A stretch of DNA of 64,000 nucleotides, taken from contig CAWGVL010000027.1 in assembly GCA_963825845.1 (NCBI GenBank), positions 1-64,000 of the forward strand, written 5' to 3'. This stretch comes from DASQDN01 sp963825845. GTDB taxonomy: Bacteria; Acidobacteriota; Terriglobia; Bryobacterales; Bryobacteraceae. Made by a program: the position numbers and the translations under genes. Positions 48,921 through 58,220 of the stretch are shown here, piece by piece (position 1 is the stretch's first letter; each line of letters begins with the position of its first letter). A model generated the notes under the pieces. The model did not search any database and was not told the origin of the DNA. It saw only the letters and a list, made by a program, of their open reading frames with translations.

Positions 48921-51467
48921 TTAGCGATACGCAGCCACCTGCCGCGGTGTTCCACGTTTTTGCCGAGCGGCCGTGCCGCCATGAAACATGGGAGCCAGAG
49001 CGGTTTGCATCAGCAGATCCATTGAGCTGCCGTAAGTCGTGACTTGAATGCGATCGGCTTGGGCATAAGCAGCAATCAGTGTCGGGCCGATCTTCTCCGC
49101 GAGTTGCCTCGCCTGCGCCTGCTCCTCCGGGGCCAGATTCGATAGCATCTTCAGCGCCTCTTGAGCGTTCTGGTAAATCAGACCCGAGAAGTTAGCGTTT
49201 TGGTCCCGCGGCAGTAGTTGACGGAACGTTCCGGACGTATCGAGGCGGATACCCGAAGCTCGATTCTGAATCGAGGTGCGGACGAGCTCCTTGGTCGGCG
49301 CCGCAACCAGGTAACCATCGCTATACATGTAATAGATTGCAGGGACCTTCGTCTGTCCTGAAAGCTGAATCGCATACATCTTGGCCTGAGGTGAGATCGG
49401 CTCAGACGTAAGGGTCGCGCCACCCCCGCTCTTTTGCGCCTCCGTGTTGACAGCCGTGACCAGCTTCTGAATCGCGAGTTGCAGACGATCCGGTTGGTTC
49501 ACTTCAACGATCAGCTTCCAGGAAGGAACCGGCAGCATGGGTCCATCAATCGCGAATGTCGCTTCCGACCCGAGTGACGCCGCGATATCGAGCTTCAGAT
49601 CGACCCCGGTAAGCCGCTGGATTTCTTCTATCTTTGCGATTCCGTCCGGGCCGTGGGCCTGGGCTAGCGCGAAAAGCTCCGCAATTATGTCCTGCGGGTT
49701 CTTTGTAATGACGGAAGCCGCGAACTGAGCGTGAGGCGAAACGAACCCAAGGCCGCCCATCGGACCGGGTTCTGCAAGCCACGATGCAAGACCATGACGG
49801 GGGCCATCAAAGTTCAGCACGGCCGAGTTTTGTGTGTTGTCGTTGAACGTTCTCTGTTCGGCGATCAGGTATCGAAGACCGTCGGTACCGACGCGCGATG
49901 AGATCTGCTTGTCTTTCTCCTGGTTGGTCTTCGAGTGAACGAACGCTTGCAGATCGATGCCGAGCACAATTCCCGTGCCATCCTGGAACGCCTGGCCGAT
50001 CCGCTGGCCGAAAGGCGTTGCGGAAAAGCCCGTACCGCCGGCGAAGGCTCCATTCACAGCCGCGGGATCCACGCCGAGAACAACGCGATCACCGCGGATC
50101 GAGACGAGCAGTTCCTCGGGCTGCCGGGCCTGGATCGGCTCCGCTCCCTCTTTGACCTGCATCTTTGTCTCGCCCGACTTCGACATCTCGGTCTCGAGGA
50201 ACTGGCGCAGTCCCGACCGCTGCACGCTCGCGATTGCAACTGCCGTCATCTTGCGCCCATTCGGAACGCCGGCTACGACAAACTCCTCGCCCAGATACTC
50301 GCTGAAGCGGCTTATACGGCCGACAAAATCCGTAAACTTGGTGTCGGCGCCTTCGGCCCCGGTTCGGCGCAACTCACTGGCGAATAGCGTCTGGGCGTTT
50401 TCGAGCGCATCCCTCGCATTCGGCACGCTCAGGAATACCACAGCATTCGCGGGAACGGACTCAAGGAAACGGCTGCTGTATCGTATGCCTGGCATCCGAA
50501 CCTTCTGGAGTGAATCTTTAAACGCCACCATATCCTGCATCATCTTCAGGTGATCTGCCGCGTTCCGGCTCCAGGCAATCTCCTGCTTGATCGGCACTGC
50601 TTCCATGGAGCGGTGTGTGGACAACTGATCGCCCGCGTGGAGGATCTTCTCGCTGTGCCCGCGTTCGACCACGACCTCGCCTTCAACCACAGAGACTCGC
50701 GTTCCTTTCGCCCCGCGATTGACGGAAAAGACGGTCCCCGTGACAGCCACCCGCGAATCGCCTGTGGCCACGTACAAATGCCCACTCCGACGTTTGGCGG
50801 CCTGAATGATAACTGCGCCTTGATTGAGGTGCACCGTCATATCCCGCCGAGCGGCGGACACCCGGAATTCCGCACGTTCTCCGACCTCGACCAGCGATTG
50901 GTCAGCGAGTTTCACGACGGCGTGCGAACCCGCAGACGTACGCAAGACCTCTCCGTCGCGCAGTTCCACACCCGCGGAAACCGGCTGCAGCGTGCCCTTC
51001 TCGAGCCGGAAGACTCCCCCGTCTGCGAGTTGCACTGTTGCCCGGCTTCCGGCCGGAGCCGGCGCAAACTGCTCATATGCCCAGCGACCAGCGATCAATG
51101 CTACTGTCACCGATGCGGCAATCGCGATCCACCGGGATCGTGTCATCCGACGGGCAGGCATCTCTATAACTTTGGGAGGCGCTTCAGTCTCGCCGAACAG
51201 AACCTTGCGACAGACCACGCACTGGTGTGCGTGGTCCTCGAGCAGCATGCGGCGACCTGGAGCCAGCGTACCCTCGCGATACGACGGGATCAGCGCCTGG
51301 AAATCATTGCAACTTGCGAGGCGGCCCGAACCCGCGCTTTTCTGCTGAATCCGGTCCCAGACACGGCGGCCTGATTCCTGTACTCGAGCGTCGTCAATGC
51401 GCTCGTCCCGAATCTCACCAATGAGCTGGTCGAGCATTTCCTCAGGACTGGTTTCCTTGGGATTCAT
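48921..51467 (-). CDS. Zinc-finger anti-sigma / TM / FecR fusion with large extracytoplasmic domain
   Basis: 848 residues from ATG 51467. Residues 53-86 (CNDFQALIPSYREGTLAPGR then HAHQCVVCRKVL) form an anti-sigma zinc finger with the HxxxC..C pattern. A single helix at about 112-130 (RWIAIAASVTVALIAGRWAY) follows. Next is a FecR domain (ATVQLADGGVFRLEKGTLQP, LRTSAGSHAVVKLADQSLVE, GDSRVAVTGTVFSVNRGAKG, VSVVEGEVVVERGHSEKILH). The remaining 500 residues are mixed alpha/beta (FLSVPNARDALENAQTLFAS, SIRGDRVVLGVDPAAVNGAF, MYSDGYLVAAPTKELVRTSI) and resemble DUF3352-like repeats. Predicted role: hold the upstream sigma factor at the membrane and sense an envelope signal. Its ATG overlaps the sigma gene's TGA. 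Confidence 0.82.
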   Translation of the reverse strand: MNPKETSPEEMLDQLIGEIRDERIDDARVQESGRRVWDRIQQKSAGSGRLASCNDFQALIPSYREGTLAPGRRMLLEDHAHQCVVCRKVLFGETEAPPKVIEMPARRMTRSRWIAIAASVTVALIAGRWAYEQFAPAPAGSRATVQLADGGVFRLEKGTLQPVSAGVELRDGEVLRTSAGSHAVVKLADQSLVEVGERAEFRVSAARRDMTVHLNQGAVIIQAAKRRSGHLYVATGDSRVAVTGTVFSVNRGAKGTRVSVVEGEVVVERGHSEKILHAGDQLSTHRSMEAVPIKQEIAWSRNAADHLKMMQDMVAFKDSLQKVRMPGIRYSSRFLESVPANAVVFLSVPNARDALENAQTLFASELRRTGAEGADTKFTDFVGRISRFSEYLGEEFVVAGVPNGRKMTAVAIASVQRSGLRQFLETEMSKSGETKMQVKEGAEPIQARQPEELLVSIRGDRVVLGVDPAAVNGAFAGGTGFSATPFGQRIGQAFQDGTGIVLGIDLQAFVHSKTNQEKDKQISSRVGTDGLRYLIAEQRTFNDNTQNSAVLNFDGPRHGLASWLAEPGPMGGLGFVSPHAQFAASVITKNPQDIIAELFALAQAHGPDGIAKIEEIQRLTGVDLKLDIAASLGSEATFAIDGPMLPVPSWKLIVEVNQPDRLQLAIQKLVTAVNTEAQKSGGGATLTSEPISPQAKMYAIQLSGQTKVPAIYYMYSDGYLVAAPTKELVRTSIQNRASGIRLDTSGTFRQLLPRDQNANFSGLIYQNAQEALKMLSNLAPEEQAQARQLAEKIGPTLIAAYAQADRIQVTTYGSSMDLLMQTALAPMFHGGTAARQKRGTPRQVAAYR

Positions 51468-52019
51468 CGGATTCCCTCCAATTCTTTCTGCAAACGGGCC
51501 CGTGTGCGATGCAGGGTAACGGCGACGGTGCCCTCGCTGGTCTCCATCATCTTGGCGACCTCGGCGTTGTCGTATCCCTCGAAGTATCGAAGAATGAACA
51601 TCTCGCCTGCCGTCGGATGCAGTCGCGCCACAGCGGCGCGCAGCAGCTTCCCGTTTCTCGGTCGTATCCTGATGTTGCGAAGGGGTATGACCGGGATCGC
51701 GCAAGCTGTTCAGTTCGGTTCCGTCCAAGGGAACCGAAGCGGCACTCTTTCGGGATCGGACCAGGTCGAGGGCGGCGTTAACGCCCGCCCGGTGGAGATA
51801 CCGGCCGGCGTCGTCTACGCCATCGAAGTTGTGTCCGTGCCGGATAAGGCGCAGGAACACTGTTTGGAGCACATCTTCTGCGTCCGACGTATTGCCGGTT
51901 ACTCGGTATGCCGCCCGGAAAACGCGGTCCTGGTGGGCGCGGAAGATGTCTTCAATGCCCTCCATTCGGTCAGCCACGGCGATTCTCTCTGTTCTAGGTT
52001 GTACTGCCGTAATCTGCAT
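51464..52019 (-). CDS. RNA polymerase ECF sigma factor (frameshifted)
   Basis: About 185 residues from ATG 52019 (MQITAVQPRTERIAVADRME). Region 2 is IFRAHQDRVFRAAYRVTGNT followed by SDAEDVLQTVFLRLIRHG. After an indel near 51655 region 4 continues KLLRAAVARLHPTAGEMFIL then RYFEGYDNAEVAKMMETSEG and TVAVTLHRTRARLQKELEG, a standard helix-turn-helix for the -35 element. Its TGA is nested in the ATG of the next gene (ATGA at 51464-51467). It should direct polymerase to its own regulon, including this operon, when the linked anti-sigma protein releases it. One break only, so a sequence error is likely. Confidence 0.9.
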
Positions 52020-52083
52020 CTGCAAGACTCCGTTGCAAAAAGGTGACGGCGAGGGACAGCGGAATCTTAACAAGTAAATGAAT

Positions 52084-53826
52084 TTAACGCCCTGGAGCCG
52101 AGGCGATCCAACGGTCCACCTCACGCTCTAGGATGGTAAGCGGAAGAGAGCCGTTCCGCAGAACGACGTCGTGAAACTCACGAATATCGAACCGTGAGCC
52201 GAGTTTGGCCTCGGCCCGGGCCCGAAGCTCCTTTATTTTCAGCTCTCCCACCTTGTAGGCTAGCGCCTGGCCAGGGATGGCGATATAGCGATCCACTTCG
52301 CTGGCAACAACCTCATCCGTGATCCATCCACCTTTGGACTTACTCATTGCTGCGATCGCCTGGTCCCGCGTCCACCCGTAGTAATGCAGACCGGTATCAG
52401 TTACGAGCCGAAGCGCGCGCATGATTTCGCTTTGCAAGCGGCCGTATCGCTCATAGGCGTTCTCGTACATGCCCAGTTCGGATCCTAGCGATTCTGCGTA
52501 TAGACCCCATCCCTCGATGTAGGCGGTGTGCCCACCCGCACGACGGAACTCAGGAATTGCTTCGAGTTCCATCGCTAGCGCCACTTGCAGGTGATGGCCC
52601 GGCACAGCCTCATGCAGGATCAGTGCCTCCATGCAGCACCGGGACTGCTTCTCGGGGTCGACTGTTTTCAGATAGAAGTTCCCGGCGCGGCTCCCGTCCA
52701 ACGCCGGAGGTTCGTAGTACGGCGCAGCGCTCCGAGCCCTATCGGAGGGAATCGCACGAACGCCATATGGCATTCGCGGCAGCCGGCGAAACAACCTCGG
52801 CAGTTCGGGATCGATTCGCTTTGCGATGTCCCTGGCGTGCGTCAATACATCGGCCTCGGACTTAAACCGCATTTCGGGCGCGTTCAGAACTTTATCGTTG
52901 AACTCGTCCGGTGTGCCGTTGAACTTCAATTCCCGGCGGATTGCAGCCATCTCGGTTTGAATGCGCTCGACCTCGCGTTTGCCGATTTCGTGGATCTGCT
53001 CCGGTGTCAGATCCGTGGTGGTTCGCTGGCGCACCAGAAACGCATAGAGTGATTTCCCGTCAGGCAACTCCGAGATCGCGAGTGACGCCCGCGCTTTTGG
53101 CAGGTAGGAATCGGCAACGTAGTTTCGGTACTTCTGCCATGCAGGCTGAAACGATTTCGTATACGCCTCAGCCGCGGCTTTCATCAGACGGTCCTTATCC
53201 GCAGCCGGAATACTCGCGGGCATGTTCCTGAAGGGCGCCAGCAGCGGACTCTGATCCGCCGCCGGTTTTCGTTGCATGTCCAGTTGACCGAGCAGACGAT
53301 CGACAACGACGCGCGGAGGAATCATCCCTTTGCCTCGCGCGTCCTCCGCGGCTTCGATCACTCCATCCACGAAGGACGGTATCGCGCGCAATCGCGCGAT
53401 GCGGTCTTCAAAGTCCTTGACCGTTCGTGTCGGAGCCATCGCCATTGTGCTCGAGACGCGCAGATGCGGGCCGGCGAAATGGTTGACCGCCGAATAATTC
53501 CGCATCCGCTCGATGTCTTCGAGATCGGTGCGCAGTTCGTGTTCCAATAACTCGAAGCTCAGCCGGTCTTGCCCAGTCAAATTGGCCGACCGAAACGCTT
53601 CGAGACTCTTCAATAACTCCTGACGGCTGCGCTTCTCCTCAGCCATTCCTTTCAGCGACCAGTCTGTCCACCGATCGTTATACTCGTTGCGTCCAACGGC
53701 TGTCGCGGATTCAGGACTTTGACGAAGGCTGAGTTCGTAGTAATCGCGGAACAGTTTGTGCAACTCGGAGTTCTGCGCGAACAGCGGCAGCACCACCGCC
53801 AGGTAGAGAATACGAGAAATACGCAT
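52084..53826 (-). CDS. DUF885-family metallopeptidase-like exported protein
   Basis: 580 residues, intact. The signal peptide is MRISRILYLAVVLPLFAQ. The family core is CCMEALILHEAVPGHHLQVA (HExxxGHH zinc site, residues about 393-400) followed by RAGGHTAYIEGWGLYAESLG, in which the Glu is the next ligand, and NAYERYGRLQSEIMRALRLV. DUF885 proteins are distant relatives of carboxypeptidase Taq/M32 and are often secreted. Peptide hydrolysis is expected but the substrate is unknown. It lies upstream of and apart from the sigma operon (64-bp gap). Confidence 0.85.
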   Translation of the reverse strand: MRISRILYLAVVLPLFAQNSELHKLFRDYYELSLRQSPESATAVGRNEYNDRWTDWSLKGMAEEKRSRQELLKSLEAFRSANLTGQDRLSFELLEHELRTDLEDIERMRNYSAVNHFAGPHLRVSSTMAMAPTRTVKDFEDRIARLRAIPSFVDGVIEAAEDARGKGMIPPRVVVDRLLGQLDMQRKPAADQSPLLAPFRNMPASIPAADKDRLMKAAAEAYTKSFQPAWQKYRNYVADSYLPKARASLAISELPDGKSLYAFLVRQRTTTDLTPEQIHEIGKREVERIQTEMAAIRRELKFNGTPDEFNDKVLNAPEMRFKSEADVLTHARDIAKRIDPELPRLFRRLPRMPYGVRAIPSDRARSAAPYYEPPALDGSRAGNFYLKTVDPEKQSRCCMEALILHEAVPGHHLQVALAMELEAIPEFRRAGGHTAYIEGWGLYAESLGSELGMYENAYERYGRLQSEIMRALRLVTDTGLHYYGWTRDQAIAAMSKSKGGWITDEVVASEVDRYIAIPGQALAYKVGELKIKELRARAEAKLGSRFDIREFHDVVLRNGSLPLTILEREVDRWIASAPGR

Positions 53827-53975
53827 CGTCGGGATCAGTGTACCGAACGCTGGTTTGATGACTGAACCGGCTCCGAGTAACGCTGGGAAAGTTCATATAT
53901 ACTCGCTCGCAGGCCAAAACCCAGGAGATATCCGACTCGCGTTACGATTTATCTTCCGACCATGAGGAGATCGCT

Positions 53976-55070
53976 ATGAAATTTGACGGGATAGGCCGGA
54001 GGGAATTCGGCAAGCTGGCCGCCGGCGCATTGGGAGCCGCTGCGTTCGCCCGAGACGCCGCCGCCGCCGTTCAAAAGGTTGCCCCGGGAATCAAGTTGTG
54101 CGTCCAGTCACCGCCGAAGCCGTCGGACGAGCAGCTTTTGTTCTTGAAACAACTTGGCGCGCAGTATGTGAGTGTTGGGTCGACTCCAGACCTCAGAACG
54201 GCTGAGGGTTTCGCGCAGATCAAAAAGCGCTATGCCGATGCCGACATCCAGGTATGGAACATCGGCAATACAAGTGTTCACAACATGCCGGAGGTTACGC
54301 TTAACCTGCCAGGTCGCGACGAAAAGATCGAGGAATACAAACAGTATCTGCGCAATCTCGGCAAAGCCGGCATCTACTACACCACCTATGCGCATATGGG
54401 CAACGGTATCTGGACGAGCGGAAGAACCGATGTGCGCGGAGCTTCCGCTCGAGAGTTCGATCAGAACAGTCCGAATGCGAAAGGCAACTGGGGAGGCAAA
54501 GTATTCACCGGGCCGCTCTCTCATGGACGCGAATACACCAAGGAAGAAATCTGGGAAAACTACACGTACTTCATCAAGCAGGTAGTGCCGGTCGCTGAAG
54601 AGGTCGGAGTGCGGATCGGGATTCATCCGGATGATCCGCCGGTTCCTGTCCTGGCCGGTGTGCCGCGGTGCATCTTCAGCAACTTTGAGGGCTACAAGCG
54701 CGCGATGGAGATCGCCAATAGTCCGAATGTCGGGATCTGTCTCTGTTGCGGTACATGGCTCGAGGGCGGCAAGAAGTTGACGGGTAAAGATCCCGAAGAA
54801 ATGATCCGCTACTTCGGCGCGAAGAAAATTTGGAAGATCCATTTCCGCAACGTAAGCGCGCCGCTGCCGCACTTCGTCGAGACTTTCATGGACAACGGCT
54901 ATTACGACATGTGGAAGATCATGAAGGCCCTGCGGGACGTCAACTACGACGGGATTGTCATCCTCGATCACAGCCCGACGATGGTGGGCGGCAACTATAC
55001 ACAGACAGCTTATGGATTCGCGTACATGAAGGCGCTTCTGAATCGGGCCAACGCTGAAGCGAAAGGATAG
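53976..55070 (+). CDS. Exported UxuA-like mannonate dehydratase / sugar isomerase TIM barrel
   Basis: 364 residues. GRREFGKLAAGALGAAAFAR is a twin-arginine leader. The barrel has YAHMGNGIWTSGRTDVRGAS, AEEVGVRIGIHPDDPPVPVL, PRCIFSNFEGYKRAMEIANS, VGICLCCGTWLEGGKK, IWKIHFRNVSAPLPHFVETF and DGIVILDHSPTMVGGN, the set of His/Asp/Cys ligands seen in UxuA (IHPDDPP and HFRN motifs). UxuA makes 2-keto-3-deoxygluconate from D-mannonate. The leader implies a periplasmic variant. A GGAG-like site (ATGAGGAGATCGCT) precedes ATG 53976. Intact and convergent with lptB with a 3-bp gap. Confidence 0.83.
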   Translation: MKFDGIGRREFGKLAAGALGAAAFARDAAAAVQKVAPGIKLCVQSPPKPSDEQLLFLKQLGAQYVSVGSTPDLRTAEGFAQIKKRYADADIQVWNIGNTSVHNMPEVTLNLPGRDEKIEEYKQYLRNLGKAGIYYTTYAHMGNGIWTSGRTDVRGASAREFDQNSPNAKGNWGGKVFTGPLSHGREYTKEEIWENYTYFIKQVVPVAEEVGVRIGIHPDDPPVPVLAGVPRCIFSNFEGYKRAMEIANSPNVGICLCCGTWLEGGKKLTGKDPEEMIRYFGAKKIWKIHFRNVSAPLPHFVETFMDNGYYDMWKIMKALRDVNYDGIVILDHSPTMVGGNYTQTAYGFAYMKALLNRANAEAKG

Positions 55071-55073
55071 AAG

Positions 55074-55823
55074 TTACTGAATGATCGGATCGCGCGGATG
55101 CTCCCATCGGAAGCTCTCGCCAAGGTAAACCCGTTTCACGTCCGGGTCGTGGCCGAGAGCTTCCGGAGTACCCGCGCGGAAGATCTTGCCATTGTTGATG
55201 ATGTACGCCCGATCCGTCACCGCAAGGGTCTCACGCACATTGTGGTCGGTTATCAGAATTCCGATCCCTGCGCGCTTCAGGTCGCCGATAATGCGCTGAA
55301 GTTCCAGCACCTGAATCGGATCGATACCGGAAAATGGCTCGTCGAGCAACAGGAAGCTGGGGTTCGTTACCAGGGATCGCGCGATCTCGACGCGCCGCCG
55401 CTCGCCTCCTGATAACGCATACCCTTTGTTGTGCCGAACTCTCTGCAATCCAAGTTGATCGATCAACTGGTCCATGCGCTCCTTCCGCTCTCGCGACGTG
55501 AGGGACTGCGTTTCCAGAATCGCGAGCAGATTCTGTTCGACCGACAACTTGCGGAAGACCGACGCTTCCTGCGGCAGATAGCTGATTCCGCTGCGCGCAC
55601 GCAGGTACATCGGCAGTTCGGTGATATCTTTATCATCCAGCAGGACGCGACCTGAATCAGGACTGATGAGGCCGACGATCATGTAAAACGAAGTCGTCTT
55701 TCCGGCCCCGTTCGGTCCCAGCAGGCCCACAACCTGACCTTGCTGAACCGATATCGATACGTCGTCCACAACCCGCCGGCCACGATAGGTTTTGGATAGC
55801 TCACGGGTCTGAAGGATCGGCAT
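55074..55823 (-). CDS. lptB: Lipopolysaccharide export ABC ATPase
   Basis: 249 residues. LptB powers extraction of LPS from the inner membrane by LptFG and passage to LptC/LptA. GLLGPNGAGKTTSFYMIVGL (Walker A), SYLPQEASVFRKLSVEQNLL (Q-loop and the LptB-specific FRKLSV block), LSGGERRRVEIARSLV (signature), PSFLLLDEPFSGIDPIQV (Walker B) and ILITDHNVRETLAVTDRAYI are near-diagnostic for LptB. It starts 13 bp downstream of the lptC-like gene and is co-transcribed with it. Confidence 0.94.
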   Translation of the reverse strand: MPILQTRELSKTYRGRRVVDDVSISVQQGQVVGLLGPNGAGKTTSFYMIVGLISPDSGRVLLDDKDITELPMYLRARSGISYLPQEASVFRKLSVEQNLLAILETQSLTSRERKERMDQLIDQLGLQRVRHNKGYALSGGERRRVEIARSLVTNPSFLLLDEPFSGIDPIQVLELQRIIGDLKRAGIGILITDHNVRETLAVTDRAYIINNGKIFRAGTPEALGHDPDVKRVYLGESFRWEHPRDPIIQ

Positions 55824-55836
55824 CGTGTGTGTCGTA

Positions 55837-58086
55837 CTACTTCCTTTTCAATATACGGGTTTCCACCGGCTTAGTTTGACCTCCCTCGACAATCAGCTTT
55901 TCTGAATCGGAAAAATACGTAAGCTGCCGGCCTTGCGTAGTGCCTTTGACAGAGTCGACGAGCTGCGGTTGTCCGCCGTTTAAAACAACCTTTGCTTCCG
56001 ATACGTGATACTCCGCATGCTCACTCGTTCCGGTCCTCGTTCGGAGGGGAGTCGTGTCTACAATCTTTACCGCGCCATCTGCAAACGCATGGTCCAGACT
56101 CGAGCCGCCCTTCTCGTCCTCTTTCAAGAACGCGCGAAGTTCACGCGAGTTGACAACCATCGTGCCGCGATTCAACACTACGCCGCCTTGATAGTGGGCG
56201 ACCCGCTCTTTGTCCAGATATAGCATCTGCGGAGCTTTGACGATCGTGAAGATCGGTCCCTTCTTCTGCTTCTGTGTCTCGGAGGTGTCGAGTAATTGCG
56301 TAACGACATTTCCTTGTGCCTGCAGACGCCCCATCTGCCGGTCAATATCGATGCGATCAGCCTGAATGCGGTTAGAGCCCTGCCACATCAGAGCATTACC
56401 CTCATACCGGATCTGCTGATTGTGGTCCTTCGATGTCATACGCGCGGCCTTCGCCTGCAAGGGCTCGTCGCCGGAAAGCATGGTCCCGGTTGTTTGCTGC
56501 GGTTTCTTGTCCGGAATTCGCGTAGATGTCACATCCCCATCCGCCTGAACATCGCCGGTCTTTTGGGTCATGATGATTGTTTTCGCGGCGGTCGAACCGG
56601 TCGGGTCCCATACCCGGGCCGAACCGATCAATGTAATTTCGTCCTTCGCCTGCTCGAGCAAAGCGCGATCCGCTTTTGCCTGCCGGTCGCCTTCCTCGTA
56701 CTTGAAGTCATCCCACTGCTCCAGCTTCGCCAGCACCCCGGTCCTCGGCTCGAAATGGGCCGCCATTCCTTTACTGGATGTGATTGCCGGGGGCAGCGGC
56801 TTTCCCTTTACAGGCTCCGACTCCGTCCGCGTGGTGACCGACACTGCACTGAACGATTGAATCTGATTCTCAGGACCGTACTGAATAGTGATGCCATCTC
56901 CTGCAATGTAGCGCTTTTTTTGCCCCGGACGGTTCGGAACGAAATCGATCGTGCCCGGCGCTTCGGCTTGCACCTTCTCGATTTCCTCGCCGCCGGACCG
57001 CATATACATGGAAACCACATCACTCCGGAGCGTGCGAGTATCCGGCGCTGGGGTACCGTTCCTCGGAACGGGCCGCGACTCAACCACGCTATTGCCGACG
57101 GCCGTGGCTTTCTTCAACATCATCTCTTCGCCCGACGGCTCGAAATCCAGGTCAAGGCGGTTTGAGTTGACTGTCGTCAAACCAGTTGCTGTCGTCGATA
57201 CCAGCTTCGCGTCTCCATCTCCGATCACATCTTCAACGGCGCCTTTATCCGTGAACTGCAGATCGAGGCGATTGGCTGCGTACTCGATCTTCCGTTCCTT
57301 CTGCATGTCGGCGCCTCGGGCGCTTGCCGCCTCAACGTGCCTGATGATGCCGTTGTCGAGACTCACAATCGACGGACCTGCCTCCATCGACAGTGTTTCG
57401 CGCTTGAACTTCGACCAATCGAGCAGCCATACCTTGGATTCGGCCTCTTTGTAGATTAACGCCCCTGCTTGTATCTCCATTGGCTTGGAGGAATCGAACC
57501 ACTTGAGTTGCACATCTTTGTTCATGTGCAACTCCCGCAAATTCGGATCGTATGAGGCGCCGGTCGCCTGCCCTTCTCCACGGTCGAACCTGAACGAAGC
57601 AGGCTTCTCGGTCCATGCCTTCCCTGTCTTGCTTTCGTATCGAACGGCCGACGTCTTGATTACCATCAGCCGGCCCACCTGCTTCGCGGCCTCAGCGGGG
57701 TCGGTACCCACACCCATCGTGATTTCGACCTCACCTTCGGAAACTAGCAACCCGTTCGCGACATCGAAGTCAGCTTTCGCGCTTTTGACCTCGTCGTAGG
57801 TTTTCCCGTACTTGCTGAACATGCGAAGCGTGACACCATCGAGATCGACGCGATTCCCGCTCGCGTCCATCCGATAGCCCTTCGCGTTGACCTCATAGAT
57901 GGGCACGCCATTGCGCTTCTCGACATGGTTCCAATCGTTCGCGCGAGAGCTGACTGTATCAGGAAGCGCGGCAGGCTTGGTAGGGGCGTTGCGCGCCTGA
58001 GTAGTTTTTTGGATGTAGTAGGTGTAACCGGCGCCACCCAAAATAAGGCCGATCAGGATCAGGATGAGTCGGCGGGTGCGCCGCAT
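55837..58086 (-). CDS. Long LptC/OstA-like LPS-transport protein
   Basis: 749 residues from ATG 58086; a frame start at 58119 adds an improbable leader. A single N-terminal helix (RRLILILIGLILGGAGYTYY) anchors it, followed by an LptC-like region (NGVPIYEVNAKGYRMDASGN, DGVTLRMFSKYGKTYDEVKS, FDVANGLLVSEGEVEITMGV). From about residue 300 on, OstA/LptA-type beta-jellyroll segments repeat (AYANRLDLQFTDKG-like, ALMWQGSNRIQADRIDIDRQ, QGNVVTQLLDTSETQKQKKG, RGTMVVNSRELRAFLKEDEK). It is three to four times longer than E. coli LptC and probably combines inner-membrane anchor and periplasmic bridge. It sits just upstream of lptB. Confidence 0.78.
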   Translation of the reverse strand: MRRTRRLILILIGLILGGAGYTYYIQKTTQARNAPTKPAALPDTVSSRANDWNHVEKRNGVPIYEVNAKGYRMDASGNRVDLDGVTLRMFSKYGKTYDEVKSAKADFDVANGLLVSEGEVEITMGVGTDPAEAAKQVGRLMVIKTSAVRYESKTGKAWTEKPASFRFDRGEGQATGASYDPNLRELHMNKDVQLKWFDSSKPMEIQAGALIYKEAESKVWLLDWSKFKRETLSMEAGPSIVSLDNGIIRHVEAASARGADMQKERKIEYAANRLDLQFTDKGAVEDVIGDGDAKLVSTTATGLTTVNSNRLDLDFEPSGEEMMLKKATAVGNSVVESRPVPRNGTPAPDTRTLRSDVVSMYMRSGGEEIEKVQAEAPGTIDFVPNRPGQKKRYIAGDGITIQYGPENQIQSFSAVSVTTRTESEPVKGKPLPPAITSSKGMAAHFEPRTGVLAKLEQWDDFKYEEGDRQAKADRALLEQAKDEITLIGSARVWDPTGSTAAKTIIMTQKTGDVQADGDVTSTRIPDKKPQQTTGTMLSGDEPLQAKAARMTSKDHNQQIRYEGNALMWQGSNRIQADRIDIDRQMGRLQAQGNVVTQLLDTSETQKQKKGPIFTIVKAPQMLYLDKERVAHYQGGVVLNRGTMVVNSRELRAFLKEDEKGGSSLDHAFADGAVKIVDTTPLRTRTGTSEHAEYHVSEAKVVLNGGQPQLVDSVKGTTQGRQLTYFSDSEKLIVEGGQTKPVETRILKRK

Positions 58087-58220
58087 GAAGGATACTGTCC
58101 TAAGAATAGCAAACGTCACCCTATACCGCCCGCCCGGTCAGAAGCAGAACGGATCGAAGGCTCCTCATCGGCGAGATGACTGTAATATTACGTTAATAAT
58201 CAACAACTTACAAGAATGAC

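Noticed and set aside
54108..54971. Minus-strand ORF of 287 codons
   Set aside because: Antisense to the intact UxuA-like gene, with no family resemblance of its own.
56296..57165. Plus-strand ORF of 289 codons
   Set aside because: Antisense to the long LptC-like gene; composition is Arg/Leu-rich as expected of a shadow frame.
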